Shown: positions 1 to 8,840 of the stretch, one piece after another
Layout: every line of letters starts with the position of its first letter
Numbering within the stretch: position 1 is the first letter of the stretch
Assembly: GCF_008830225.1 (NCBI RefSeq)
Contig: NZ_WAIE01000002.1
Span: forward strand, 248,001-312,000
From: Pseudodesulfovibrio senegalensis
Lineage (GTDB): Bacteria; Desulfobacterota; Desulfovibrionia; Desulfovibrionales; Desulfovibrionaceae
Reading direction: 5' to 3'
DNA length: 64,000 nt
The notes under the pieces: model-generated
Told to the model about the DNA's origin: nothing
The model's database searches: none
What the model saw: the letters and a program-made list of their open reading frames with translations, nothing else
Made by a program: the position numbers and the translations under genes

Positions 1-408
1 GTGGACGCGGGTGCGGAAGAAATCCATCATGTATTCCAACAGCCCTGCCGAGCGGAGCTTGTCCAGTCCCGATTCGAACCCGGCCATGACCTGCTGCCGC
101 AGGGCGCCTTTCAGGCTGCGCACCACGCGCGTCAGATGCAGTGCTTCATGGTCGCTGACCGGAACGAGTTGTTTGCAGCAGTGACCGCACCCGGGGCCGC
201 AGGCAAGCGTGAGTCCTTTTGCCTCGTATTCCATGACCGTTCTTCCAAAGGCGATGTCCGCGATGTCAAACAGTGCGGGCAGGATATCGGCTATCTGAAC
301 CAGCCCTGCGGGCAGGTCCATCTGGAGCGGCAGGGGCGACAGAGCCCCTCTTTCGAGAACGAAACGTGTTTTTTTGTTTTCCGGGCTTTTCCTGATGGGT
401 GTTTTCAT
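1..408 (-). CDS. YkgJ-type cysteine-cluster protein, N-terminal part (truncated by window edge)
   Basis: A minus-strand frame opens at an ATG (408-406) and stays open for 136 codons to the window edge, so only the N-terminal part is visible. Around residues 62-73 it carries CGPGCGHCCKQL, the pattern of the YkgJ/UPF0153 zinc- or iron-chelating cysteine cluster family (CxxxCxxCC). The metal and the role in this organism are not known. No strong Shine-Dalgarno sequence is visible before the ATG. The gene is divergent from the hydrogenase operon, so the 409-775 region may hold promoters for both. Confidence 0.75.
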   Translation of the reverse strand, partial: MKTPIRKSPENKKTRFVLERGALSPLPLQMDLPAGLVQIADILPALFDIADIAFGRTVMEYEAKGLTLACGPGCGHCCKQLVPVSDHEALHLTRVVRSLKGALRQQVMAGFESGLDKLRSAGLLEYMMDFFRTRVH

Positions 409-775
409 GTATGTAGTAATAACCAAAAGCTATTTGTTTGGGAAGGCTGGCTTGTTCCGACAGGGCGCGCCAGCAGCTGGGTGGCATTGCGAAAAAAGTG
501 ACGAAGTGACGTCTGCTGTCGCATGGGCTTGTCACCTTTGAAACTTTTTTGACACCTGCTATTGATTTTGTTTGTAAAGGCGGGTAGTGAGTGGTTAATT
601 AATCTTTCCGAGAGGTTATGACACTTTTGAAAGATTGATATGTGAATAATGACACGATAATATTATTCGTGTCACATGGGTGGCTGGTGCGTTCGGGCAA
701 TTGCCCGGTATCTTATGAGTGGATAAACGGCGTATTTACGCCATAAGAGACTCATACTTTTTACGGAGGTGTTCT
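409..775. promoter_or_regulatory. Intergenic control region of the hyn hydrogenase operon
   Basis: This 367-bp stretch holds no gene. It is AT-rich compared with its flanks. It contains a perfect inverted repeat TGACACGA-9nt-TCGTGTCA (650-674), further TGACAC boxes (near 549 and 619) and a perfect 14-bp palindrome CGGGCAATTGCCCG (694-707). A good ribosome binding site (GGAGG) lies just before the ATG at 776. The repeated TGACAC boxes look like operators for one regulator, which I cannot name. A weak TTGACA near 548 lacks a convincing -10 box. Confidence 0.5.
650..674. promoter_or_regulatory. Inverted-repeat operator candidate upstream of hynB
   Basis: The arms TGACACGA (650-657) and TCGTGTCA (667-674) are perfect reverse complements around an AT-only 9-bp centre. 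It lies about 100 bp before the hydrogenase start. Its form is that of a dimeric regulator site. The regulator is unknown. Confidence 0.5.
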
Positions 776-1765
776 ATGAAAATTTCCGTAGGTCATGGCA
801 GAGACGGTGCTGTGGAACGGTTGGAGAAGCGGGGTGTTTCTCGCCGTGATTTCATGAAGTTCTGCGGAACCGTTGCCGCTGTCATGGGCATGGGCCCTGC
901 TTTCGCTCCGAAAGTGGCTCAGGCTCTGACCTCAGACAATCGGCCTAATGTCATTTGGCTTCACAATGCGGAGTGTACCGGATGTTCCGAGTCCATTTTG
1001 CGTACAGTTGAGCCGTACATCGATGCTCTGATCCTCGATGTGATTTCCCTTAACTACCATGAGACCATCATGGCCGCAGCCGGTGAAATGGCCGAAAAGG
1101 CCCTGGTTGACACCATGAAGGATCCCAAGGGTTACGTCGCAGTGGTGGAAGGCGCAGTGCCCACCGCCGTTGCCGGCGTGAACAACGAGCCCGGCGCTCA
1201 CGGCAAGGTTTCCGGCCACACAATGCTGGACACCACCGTGAAAGTGGTCAAGGGCGCGCAGGCTACCATCTGTTATGGTACGTGTGCCACCTACGGCGGC
1301 GTTCAGGCTGCCGCTCCGAACCCGACCCAGGCCAAGGGCGTCAGCGAAGTGGTTCCCGGCGCTCCCATCGTGAACGTGCCCGGCTGTCCGCCGAACCCGT
1401 TCAACCTGGTCGGCACCATCGTTCATTATCTTACCAAGGGTCTGCCCGAGCTGGACGAAGTCCTGCGCCCGGTCGCATTCTACGGCGAGAGCGTGCACGA
1501 CAATTGCCCGCGTCAGGAATTCTTCGACAACGACCAGTTTGCTCCCTCCTTTGGCTCTGAAGAAGCCAGGAAGGGCTGGTGCCTGCGCAAGCTCGGCTGC
1601 CGCGGTCCCGAAACCTACAACAACTGCCCCACTGTCAAGTTCAACCAGATCAACTGGCCGGTTCAGGCGGGTCACCCCTGCATCGGTTGCTCCGAGCCCG
1701 GATTCTGGGACGGAGAGAACTGGGAAGGCATCAATTACATGTATGCCGATTTGACCGAAATCTAG
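776..1765 (+). CDS. hynB: Periplasmic [NiFe] hydrogenase, small subunit
   Basis: This is the electron-transferring subunit of a periplasmic uptake-type [NiFe] hydrogenase, 329 aa. A Tat signal is visible (SRRDFMK, twin arginine at residues 23-24) with likely cleavage after AQA at about residue 50. The proximal cluster motif ECTGCSES (Cys67, Cys70), [14 protein letters not shown] and the C-terminal NNCP...[12 protein letters not shown] follow the Desulfovibrio HynB pattern with two [4Fe-4S] clusters and one [3Fe-4S]. I chose the ATG at 776 because GGAGG precedes it and it places the twin arginines normally; an in-frame GTG at 719 would add 19 residues with no ribosome binding site. hynA follows after 59 bp. 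Confidence 0.95.
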   Translation: MKISVGHGRDGAVERLEKRGVSRRDFMKFCGTVAAVMGMGPAFAPKVAQALTSDNRPNVIWLHNAECTGCSESILRTVEPYIDALILDVISLNYHETIMAAAGEMAEKALVDTMKDPKGYVAVVEGAVPTAVAGVNNEPGAHGKVSGHTMLDTTVKVVKGAQATICYGTCATYGGVQAAAPNPTQAKGVSEVVPGAPIVNVPGCPPNPFNLVGTIVHYLTKGLPELDEVLRPVAFYGESVHDNCPRQEFFDNDQFAPSFGSEEARKGWCLRKLGCRGPETYNNCPTVKFNQINWPVQAGHPCIGCSEPGFWDGENWEGINYMYADLTEI

Positions 1766-1824
1766 GACAGTTCAGCGTTTCGTTAACAAAGTAGACGAGT
1801 TAGACGAAGCAAGGAGGAAACGAT

Positions 1825-3558
1825 ATGGCTGGTTGCACTCCTAAAGCCGCTCCCGCCTGGACATGGGCCGAGGGCAAGGGCGAACGGGTTGTTGTCGACC
1901 CGGTTACCCGCATTGAGGGCCATCTTCGCGTTGAAGCCATCGTCGAAGACGGCAAGATTATTGACGTGAAAAGCAGTTCTCAGCTTTTCCGTGGACTTGA
2001 AATCATTCTGAAAGGTCGCGATCCGCGCGATGCTCAGCATTTCACCCAGCGCTCCTGCGGTGTCTGCACCTACGTGCACGCACTGGCATCCACCCGCGCC
2101 GTTGACAATGCTGTCGGTGTTGACAAGGTTCTGCCTCACAACGCCACCATCATCCGCAACTTGGTCATGGCCGCTCAGTTCATGCACGACCACATCGTGC
2201 ATTTCTATCATCTGCATGCCCTGGACTGGGTCAACGTCGCCAATGCCCTGAACGCCGACGTGAGCAAGGCTGCCGAACTGGCCAAGGCTGTTGCCGGAAC
2301 CGTTCGCACCCCCAAGACCTTCTCCAGCAAGGAAGACCTCCAGAAGACCAAGGATACCGTTCAGGGTATTGTGGATTCCGGTCGTCTGGGCATCTTCACC
2401 AACGCCTACTTCCTGAAGCCCGGCGGACACGACGCCTACAAGCTTCCTGCGGAAGTGGACCTGATCGCCACCTGCCACTACCTGAAGGCTCTGCACCTGC
2501 AGGTCAAGGCAGCGCGCATGATGGCCGTGTACGGCGCAAAGAACCCGCACACCCAGTTCACCGTCATGGGCGGCGTGACCTGCTACGAAGGCCTCACCGA
2601 CAAGTACATCAACGACTTCCTGGGCCTGTACGAAGAGGTCAAGGACTTCATCCTGGATTACTACATCCCGGATCTGATCGCTGTTGCCGGTTTCTACAAG
2701 GATTGGGCCGCCATCGGCGGAACCACCAACTTCCTGAGCTTCGGCGAGTTCCCCGCACAGGGCGGCGAAGCCGATCTCAACTCCCGCTACATCAAGCCTG
2801 GCGTCATTTACGATCGCAAGATCGGCAATGTGAAAGCCTTTGATCCCGAAAAGATCGAAGAGCACGTCAAGCACAGCTGGTACAAGCCGGGCGATCCCAA
2901 GCATCCGTACAAAGGTGTCACCGAACCCCAGTACACAAGCTTGGACGACAACGAGCGCTACAGCTGGATGAAGGCTCCGCGTTACGACGGTCGCAGCATC
3001 GAAGTGGGACCGCTGGCTCACTGTCTGGTCAACTTCGGTCTCGGTCAGCCCGAGTTCGTCAAGTACGTCAACTTCGTGCTGGACAAGCTGGAAGTCGGCC
3101 CCGACGCTCTGTTCTCCACGCTGGGTCGTACCGGCGCACGCGGCATCGAGTGCCTGATCATCGCACTCAAGACTGCCGAGTGGGTTGAAGACCTCAAGGA
3201 AAACGTGGCCAAGGGCAAAGTCGACATCTGCAAGGATTGGGACATGCCCGAAAGCGCCATGGGCGTGGGTTTTGTCAACGCTCCGCGCGGTGCCCTGTCT
3301 CACTGGCTCGATATCAAGGGCGGCAAGATCGACAACTTCCAGTTGGTCGTCCCCTCCACATGGAACCTCGGCCCCCGTTGCGACAACGACCTGGCCAGCC
3401 CTGTGGAAGAAGCCCTCATGGACAACACTCCGATCTTCGATCCCGAGCGTCCGGTCGAAATCCTTCGTACCGTTCACTCCTATGACCCCTGCATCGCCTG
3501 CGGCGTGCATGTCATCGACAACAAGACCGGTAATGTCCAGAAGTTCAAGATCCTGTAA
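1825..3558 (+). CDS. hynA: Periplasmic [NiFe] hydrogenase, large subunit
   Basis: This is the catalytic subunit, 577 aa, carrying the Ni-Fe(CN)2CO site. The L1 motif RSCGVCTYVH gives Cys78 and Cys81, and the C-terminal L2 motif DPCIACGVH gives Cys556 and Cys559. All four nickel ligands are cysteine and there is no in-frame TGA, so this is [NiFe] and not [NiFeSe]. After His562 there is a 15-residue tail of the kind removed by a maturation protease, which is encoded next. The subunit has no signal of its own and is expected to ride out with HynB through Tat. AGGAGG precedes the ATG. Confidence 0.96.
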   Translation: MAGCTPKAAPAWTWAEGKGERVVVDPVTRIEGHLRVEAIVEDGKIIDVKSSSQLFRGLEIILKGRDPRDAQHFTQRSCGVCTYVHALASTRAVDNAVGVDKVLPHNATIIRNLVMAAQFMHDHIVHFYHLHALDWVNVANALNADVSKAAELAKAVAGTVRTPKTFSSKEDLQKTKDTVQGIVDSGRLGIFTNAYFLKPGGHDAYKLPAEVDLIATCHYLKALHLQVKAARMMAVYGAKNPHTQFTVMGGVTCYEGLTDKYINDFLGLYEEVKDFILDYYIPDLIAVAGFYKDWAAIGGTTNFLSFGEFPAQGGEADLNSRYIKPGVIYDRKIGNVKAFDPEKIEEHVKHSWYKPGDPKHPYKGVTEPQYTSLDDNERYSWMKAPRYDGRSIEVGPLAHCLVNFGLGQPEFVKYVNFVLDKLEVGPDALFSTLGRTGARGIECLIIALKTAEWVEDLKENVAKGKVDICKDWDMPESAMGVGFVNAPRGALSHWLDIKGGKIDNFQLVVPSTWNLGPRCDNDLASPVEEALMDNTPIFDPERPVEILRTVHSYDPCIACGVHVIDNKTGNVQKFKIL

Positions 3559-3584
3559 TTGACGGGAAACACAACCAACACTGG

Positions 3585-3621
3585 CGGGAATCCGGGGTTG
3601 ACCTCCGGGTTCCCGTCTTTT
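3585..3621 (+). terminator. Hairpin between hynA and the maturation genes
   Basis: The arms CGGGAATCCGG and CCGGGTTCCCG, with small bulges, flank a short loop and are followed by TCTTTT. It lies 26 bp after the hynA stop and just before the protease gene. It is probably a partial terminator or attenuator that lowers expression of the maturation genes relative to the structural subunits. Confidence 0.6.
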
Positions 3622-3632
3622 AATTGAAATCA

Positions 3633-4184
3633 ATGGAAAACACAGAAACACGCATACTCGTTCTCGGCGTTGGCAACGTGCTCTACACGGACGAAGGCTT
3701 CGGTGTCCGCGTTGTGGAGGATCTGGAGCAGAATTACGAGTTCCCCCCGCACGTCACGGTTATGGACGGCGGCACACTTGGCACCAAGCTCATGGGGCCG
3801 ATCATGGAATGTGACGCGTTGGTCATCGTTGACATCGTGCTCAACGACGGCCAGCCCGGTGATATTCATCGTCTCATGGGTGACGACCTCAGCAAATGTC
3901 TTGCCTTCAAGAATTCCATGCACCAGACGGACTTGCTTGACGTGCTTGCAAACTGTAAGCTGATCGGGCAATGTCCGGCTGCGGACAAGGTGGTGCTCAT
4001 CGGGGTTGAGCCCCGGGATTACCAGACCATGTCCACGGCGCTTTCTCCTGAACTGGAAGAACGCCTGCCGGAGGTTGTCGGTATAATGCTCAAGGAAATC
4101 GAAGCCGTTGGCGGGTCCTGGAAAAAGCGCACGACGGATAATCCTTCAGGGGAGAAGATTTATGTGCCTCGCAGTGCCAATTGA
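3633..4184 (+). CDS. hupD: Hydrogenase maturation protease (HupD/HyaD family)
   Basis: This 183-aa protein is a member of the nickel-dependent endopeptidase family that clips the C-terminal tail of the large subunit after metal insertion. The N-terminal RILVLGVGNVLYTDEGFGV matches the family signature, with the Glu ligand in DEG; MDGGTLG and the MHQTDLLDVL segment carry the other expected metal ligands (Asp, His). The ATG at 3633 is preferred; an upstream TTG (3624) would add three residues, and the ribosome binding site is weak for both. Its end overlaps the next gene by 23 bp, which suggests translational coupling. Confidence 0.9.
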   Translation: MENTETRILVLGVGNVLYTDEGFGVRVVEDLEQNYEFPPHVTVMDGGTLGTKLMGPIMECDALVIVDIVLNDGQPGDIHRLMGDDLSKCLAFKNSMHQTDLLDVLANCKLIGQCPAADKVVLIGVEPRDYQTMSTALSPELEERLPEVVGIMLKEIEAVGGSWKKRTTDNPSGEKIYVPRSAN

Positions 4185-4419
4185 GATTTTGGAAATCGAA
4201 GACGATATGGCCACCGGCCGGGTTGGCGAAGGGGATGCCACCATCCAGACTTCGCTGATGCTTCTGGACGAGCAGGTTGATGTCGGCGACTGGATTATTG
4301 TCCATGCCGGTTTTGCCTTGCGCAAGCTGGACCCGCAGGAAGCCCGGGAAACTTTGAAAATTTTGCGTGATATCGTGCGGCTGACCGAAGAGGCCGGCAT
4401 TCAGCAGGACATGCTGTAG
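4162..4419 (+). CDS. hypC: HypC/HupF-family hydrogenase maturation chaperone
   Basis: This 85-aa protein begins MCLAVPIEIL, the HypC signature in which Cys2 binds the Fe(CN)2CO precursor and the immature large subunit. AGGGGAG lies at the right distance before the ATG at 4162. The gene starts inside the end of the protease gene. It closes the hyn operon. HypD, its usual partner, is encoded at 53683-54777 in this window. Confidence 0.9.
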   Translation: MCLAVPIEILEIEDDMATGRVGEGDATIQTSLMLLDEQVDVGDWIIVHAGFALRKLDPQEARETLKILRDIVRLTEEAGIQQDML

Positions 4420-4449
4420 ACGATTTGACGCATCGGTGAAAAAAGAGAA

Positions 4450-4484
4450 ACACGGAATCCGGTTGCCGGATTCCGTGTTTTTTT
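4450..4484. terminator. Terminator shared by the hyn and RND operons
   Basis: A perfect 13-bp stem (ACACGGAATCCGG and its complement) around a TTG loop is followed by a run of T. It lies between convergent genes. The T-run serves the plus strand; on the minus strand the flanking A/T bases could serve the efflux operon. Confidence 0.85.
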
Positions 4485-7400
4485 ATGCCTTGTGTCCGCC
4501 GGCAGTATGATGCTGCCTGCTTTCCGGCGGCCGGTCCTTGCCGCGCTGCAGCAATGTCTGCGCATCGTGCAGGATCATGTACAGGCAGGGCACGATGCCC
4601 AGGGTTATTGTCGTGGCAAAGACGATGCCGAATCCCAGGGACAGGGCCATGGGAATGATGAATTTGGCCTGTCGAGAGGTTTCGAAGATGATGGGCATGA
4701 TGCCGAAGAACGTTGTCAACGTTGTCAGCACGATGGGACGGAATCGTTGCGTGCCGGCCTCAATGATTGCATCGTGCACTTCCTGTCCGGTTGCCCGCAG
4801 TCCGTTGATGCGATCGAGGAATACCAGCGAGTCGTTGACCACCACTCCGGTGAGGGCCACGATGCCGAACAGGCTCATGAGTGAAAGCGAGTAGCCCATG
4901 ATCAGGTGCCCGGCCACGGCGCCCACCATGCCGAAGGGGATGGCGGTCATGATTACCATTGGCTGGAAATAGCTGCGCAACGGAATGGCCAGAAGGGCGA
5001 AAATGCCGAGCATGGCCATGAGCAGACCGGTGAAGAGTGAGGAGATGCCTTCGGATATGTCGGCCTGCTTGCCTTCAAAGCCATAGCTCAGGCCCGGATA
5101 CTTGGCCATGAGACCCGGCAGCACGTTGGCCACCACATCAGCACGTATGCGGTCGGTCTGGCTTTCAGGCCGGATGTCCGCTGTAACCTCGATGATGCGT
5201 TGGCCGTCGCGTCGGTCGATGGAGGTGTAGGAACGTCCTTCAGCCATGTCCACGGCGTCGCGCAGCAGCACTTCCTTGCCCTCGTCCGTAAGCAGTACGA
5301 AGTCGTCCAGACTTTGTTCGGTCATGCGTTCGCTTTTGGGCAGACGCACCATGACCGAAACCTCGTTGCGGCCGCGCTGGAAGCTGGTGGCCTGTGTGCC
5401 GTAATATGCGGCGCGCACCTGCCGGGCCACGGATTCGGCGCTCAGGCCGAGACTTTTGGCCTCCGGGCGTATCGTGAAGTCGAGTTGCCGCTTGCCCGGC
5501 AGGAAACCGTCGTCGATCTCACTGGCATTGGGATAAGTGCCCAGCTTTTCGGCCAATTCTGCAGCGGCGAGTTTGAGCGTATCCACATCCTTGTGGCGAA
5601 GCTCCACGGTGAAGGATTTTCCCGAACCAGGGCCGCCCTTGTCGCTCTTGAATGTGATGGTGTCCAGCCCCGGAATTCTACCGGTTTTTCTTTTCCATGC
5701 CTGTACGAAATCGAATGTGGACATGGGCCGCTGTTCCGCATCCGTGAGATAAAAGAATGCCTCCACAACGTGGGAGCCGGACGAGTTGTCTGCGTTGCCG
5801 CCTATCTGGGCATAATATCCCTTGCAGAGGGTGTCCTGGCCGTTGGCCGCACCCACTGCCTCTCCGGATTTCAGGAGCTGGTCCCGAACTTTTTTGCTGG
5901 CCTCAACGGACGATCCGTAGGGCAGCACCGCAAGGCAGTATGCGTAGTCCGACTCCGTGCGCTCCATGAAGGTCAGGCCGATGCGACCGCTGGCAATGTA
6001 GGCCCCGGTCAGCAGCAGAACGGCCACGGCCGAGGCCAGCAGCATGTACCGGGCGTTCAGGGATTTGGCCAGCAACGGCCTGTATACCCTGTTGATGAAG
6101 CCCTGCAGCCATCGGTCCACATGGCGTTGTATCCTGACGATGGGTTGCAGCAGCGGGCTGCCCTTGCCGTGTACATGGGAAAGGTGGGCGGGCAGCACGA
6201 ACAGGCTCTCGATCAGTGAAATGGCGAAAACCACGCAGACCACGGCCGGAATATTGACCATGAATTTGCCCATGACTCCGGGGATGAAGAACAGGGGCAT
6301 GAAGGTCACGATGTTGGTCAGCACGGAAAAGATCACGGGTACGGCCACTTCACGCGCCCCGGTAATGGCCGCCTGCTTCGCGTTCATGCCTTTCTGCATG
6401 TTGGAGTAGACGTTTTCGCCTACCACGATGGCGTCGTCCACCACGATGCCGAGCGAGATCAGGAAGCCGAACATGCTGAGCATGTTGATGCTCACGTTCG
6501 TGGCGGGCATGAACAGGAATGCCCCGCAAAAGGATATGGGAATGCCCAGCCCCACCCAAAATGCCAGACGCGGTTCAAGGAACAGGCCGAGCAGGATGAA
6601 CACCAGCCCCAGGCCGAGGTAGGCGTTGTTCAGCAGCAGTTCCATGCGGCTTCTGAACATGTCCGAATGGTCGTTGAGGATTTCCACGGACACGCCTTCC
6701 GGAAGCTGGTTTCGCAGTTGCGCGAGGTATTCCTTGCCCGCGTCGGAAACCTCGATGGGCGTCTGGTCACCGACCCGGTAGACCTCCACCTTGATGGCGG
6801 GTTCGCCATCGTAGGTGGTGATGATGTCTTCATCCTCGAATGCGTCGATGACCGTGGCGATGTCGCCCACAAGCACCTGTGATCCTGTGGACGTTGTCAG
6901 CAGCGGAGTGGCCGCAAACTGGCTGCCGTAATCCCTGCGTTCCTTCATGCGTACCAGTATTTCGCCGCCCGAGGCCTTGATGCTGCCTCCGGGCAGTTCC
7001 ACGGACGCGGCTTCAATCTTGTTGGCCACGTCCTGCAGGGTGAGGCCGTACGCGCGCAGCTTGTCCTGCGGGATCTCGATGGATATCTCGTAATCAGGCA
7101 CCAGTGACAGTTCGGTCTTGGTGATGTGGGGGCTCAGGGTCATGTCGTCGCGAACCTGCTCGGCAAGGGTGCGCAGGGTCGTTTCCGGCACGTTGCCGTG
7201 CACCATGATCTGGAGCACTTCGTGACTTCGGGATATGGTCGTCACCTCAGGGTCGTCGGCGTCCTCGGGAAAATTGGTGATGCGCTCCACTTCGGACTGT
7301 ATTTCGTCCTTGAGCTTCATGAGGTCGTAGCCGCTGACCGCTTCCACGGTCACGGTGCCGCTCTGTTCCCGAGCCGATGATGAAACTTCGTTGACCCCGT

Positions 7401-7638
7401 CCAGTCCGCGCACCGCGTCCTCGATGGGCAGGATGATGCCTTTTTCCACCTCTTCCGGGCTGGCGCCGTCGTAGGAAACCGAGACCATGACCCAGTCCAG
7501 CTCAAAGTCGGGCATGACTTCCTGCTTGATTTGCGGCAGGAACAGCAGTCCTCCTATCATGAGCACGGCCATGAGCAGGTTGGCCGCAACGGTGTTGCCG
7601 GCCATCCACGCGATGGGCCCTTTCCCGTTATCCTTCAT
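4483..7638 (-). CDS. RND efflux transporter, AcrB/HAE family permease
   Basis: This 1051-aa inner-membrane proton/drug antiporter is the full usual length of the family. The first transmembrane segment follows [12 protein letters not shown], and the TM4 motif [14 protein letters not shown] carries the paired Asp of the proton relay. Two large periplasmic loops and a duplicated second half ([19 protein letters not shown]) are visible. It is the last gene of a three-gene operon and overlaps the adaptor gene by 11 bp. The substrate cannot be told from sequence. Confidence 0.93.
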   Translation of the reverse strand: MKDNGKGPIAWMAGNTVAANLLMAVLMIGGLLFLPQIKQEVMPDFELDWVMVSVSYDGASPEEVEKGIILPIEDAVRGLDGVNEVSSSAREQSGTVTVEAVSGYDLMKLKDEIQSEVERITNFPEDADDPEVTTISRSHEVLQIMVHGNVPETTLRTLAEQVRDDMTLSPHITKTELSLVPDYEISIEIPQDKLRAYGLTLQDVANKIEAASVELPGGSIKASGGEILVRMKERRDYGSQFAATPLLTTSTGSQVLVGDIATVIDAFEDEDIITTYDGEPAIKVEVYRVGDQTPIEVSDAGKEYLAQLRNQLPEGVSVEILNDHSDMFRSRMELLLNNAYLGLGLVFILLGLFLEPRLAFWVGLGIPISFCGAFLFMPATNVSINMLSMFGFLISLGIVVDDAIVVGENVYSNMQKGMNAKQAAITGAREVAVPVIFSVLTNIVTFMPLFFIPGVMGKFMVNIPAVVCVVFAISLIESLFVLPAHLSHVHGKGSPLLQPIVRIQRHVDRWLQGFINRVYRPLLAKSLNARYMLLASAVAVLLLTGAYIASGRIGLTFMERTESDYAYCLAVLPYGSSVEASKKVRDQLLKSGEAVGAANGQDTLCKGYYAQIGGNADNSSGSHVVEAFFYLTDAEQRPMSTFDFVQAWKRKTGRIPGLDTITFKSDKGGPGSGKSFTVELRHKDVDTLKLAAAELAEKLGTYPNASEIDDGFLPGKRQLDFTIRPEAKSLGLSAESVARQVRAAYYGTQATSFQRGRNEVSVMVRLPKSERMTEQSLDDFVLLTDEGKEVLLRDAVDMAEGRSYTSIDRRDGQRIIEVTADIRPESQTDRIRADVVANVLPGLMAKYPGLSYGFEGKQADISEGISSLFTGLLMAMLGIFALLAIPLRSYFQPMVIMTAIPFGMVGAVAGHLIMGYSLSLMSLFGIVALTGVVVNDSLVFLDRINGLRATGQEVHDAIIEAGTQRFRPIVLTTLTTFFGIMPIIFETSRQAKFIIPMALSLGFGIVFATTITLGIVPCLYMILHDAQTLLQRGKDRPPESRQHHTAGGHKA

Positions 7639-8836
7639 CCGGGCCTCCGGCGGCCACCTGTACGGTCATGCCGTGTACCGGTGCGGAAAGGTCGGAGGTG
7701 ATGATGGATTCTCCGGGCTTTATCTGGTTGCGGACGACAACGTTGGAAACGTCTTTCCAGACCGGGTCCACCTTGCGGATTTCCAGTTTGTTGCCTTCGC
7801 CGAGAATCCACACTGAGCTGTCGTCGTGCAAGGCTGTGCGGGGAATGACCACCACATCGTCCAGTTCCCTGCTTTGAATCCTTGCCCGTACATAGGTGCC
7901 CAGCAATAGCGGCGGTGTATCCTTTTCCCCTTTCATGTTCAGCGGATCTTTCACGGTAATGAGTACTCGGGCCATGCGGCTATCCGTTTCAAGAGACGGC
8001 AACAGGCTGGTTACGCGCCCGGTGCGGGTATACGTCTGGCCGCCGCTTTTCACTGTGATGCGCACCGGTGATCCGTCGTTTTCGTGTCCCTGGCGGGGAA
8101 TGGCTACCCAGCCGAGACGGTCGGAAGCAATGGAGGCCTCGACCCAGAATTCGTCCGTGCCCACAAGGGTGGCCACGGTGTCGTTGGTGGACAGGGTGGA
8201 CCCTACGTCCACATTCTTTTCCTGCACGATGGCAGCGAACGGAGCCTTGATGGTCGTGCGTTCGAGGTTCAGGCGCGCGTCGCGCAGGGTTGCCTCGGCT
8301 GCGGCCAGCGCGGCTTGCGCCTTGAGCAGGTGCGGCTTGCGCAGGGCCAATTCCGCCTCCTTGCTGGTGGCGGGCTTGGTGCCCAGAACAGCCCACTCCT
8401 TTTTGGCCACGTTCTGATAGCCTTCTTCCACGCGCAGGTCGTACCGGGCTTCGGCCACCGTGCTCTTGGCCTCGTTTACGGCCAGTTCGTATTCCTCCCG
8501 TTCGATCTGCACCAGGAGTTCGCCCTCGCTGACATGACCGCCGGGCTTGAAGTGCGGGGTTACGGATTGCACCCGGCCGCTCACCTGCGAGCCGATGGTG
8601 ACTTCCTTGGCAGCTGTCACGGTACCCATGATCGGCAGCCAGACCTGATACCCCTTCAGCTGTGCCGGTGCCGTCGTTACCAGCGGCAGCACACGTTTGG
8701 GCTTGGCCTTTTGGGGCTTGGGCGCAGTGGCGATCATGGCGCATGCCCCGGCCACTGCGGCCGCCACAATAAGCAGGGGCAGCAGGAATTTGAGCACAGC
8801 AGAGTATTTCTTTTTGGGTGCTTCCCTATTGGTCAT
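7628..8836 (-). CDS. RND efflux periplasmic adaptor (membrane fusion protein)
   Basis: This 402-aa protein links the RND pump to the outer-membrane channel. It has a short cytoplasmic N-terminus, one membrane segment (about residues 13-36), then a barrel-sandwich/lipoyl segment (TIGSQVSGRVQSV), a long alpha-helical hairpin and beta-barrel domains. I chose the ATG at 8836, four bases after the stop of the channel gene, because AAGGG precedes it; upstream in-frame ATGs lie inside the previous gene. HlyD/AcrA family membership is clear, substrate is not. Confidence 0.9.
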   Translation of the reverse strand: MTNREAPKKKYSAVLKFLLPLLIVAAAVAGACAMIATAPKPQKAKPKRVLPLVTTAPAQLKGYQVWLPIMGTVTAAKEVTIGSQVSGRVQSVTPHFKPGGHVSEGELLVQIEREEYELAVNEAKSTVAEARYDLRVEEGYQNVAKKEWAVLGTKPATSKEAELALRKPHLLKAQAALAAAEATLRDARLNLERTTIKAPFAAIVQEKNVDVGSTLSTNDTVATLVGTDEFWVEASIASDRLGWVAIPRQGHENDGSPVRITVKSGGQTYTRTGRVTSLLPSLETDSRMARVLITVKDPLNMKGEKDTPPLLLGTYVRARIQSRELDDVVVIPRTALHDDSSVWILGEGNKLEIRKVDPVWKDVSNVVVRNQIKPGESIITSDLSAPVHGMTVQVAAGGPDEG

Positions 8837-8840
8837 GGTT

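Noticed and set aside
681-700. Sigma-54 promoter before hynB (TGGCTGGTGCGTTCG)
   Set aside because: The TGGC half and spacing fit but the -12 element reads TTCG, not TTGC; the essential GC is missing.
1825-3558. [NiFeSe] (selenocysteine) hydrogenase
   Set aside because: The L2 motif reads DPCIACGVH with normal TGC codons and no in-frame TGA, and the small subunit matches the [NiFe] type.
1783-3651. Minus-strand open frame covering hynA
   Set aside because: hynA on the plus strand is unmistakable; the antisense product has no recognisable domain.
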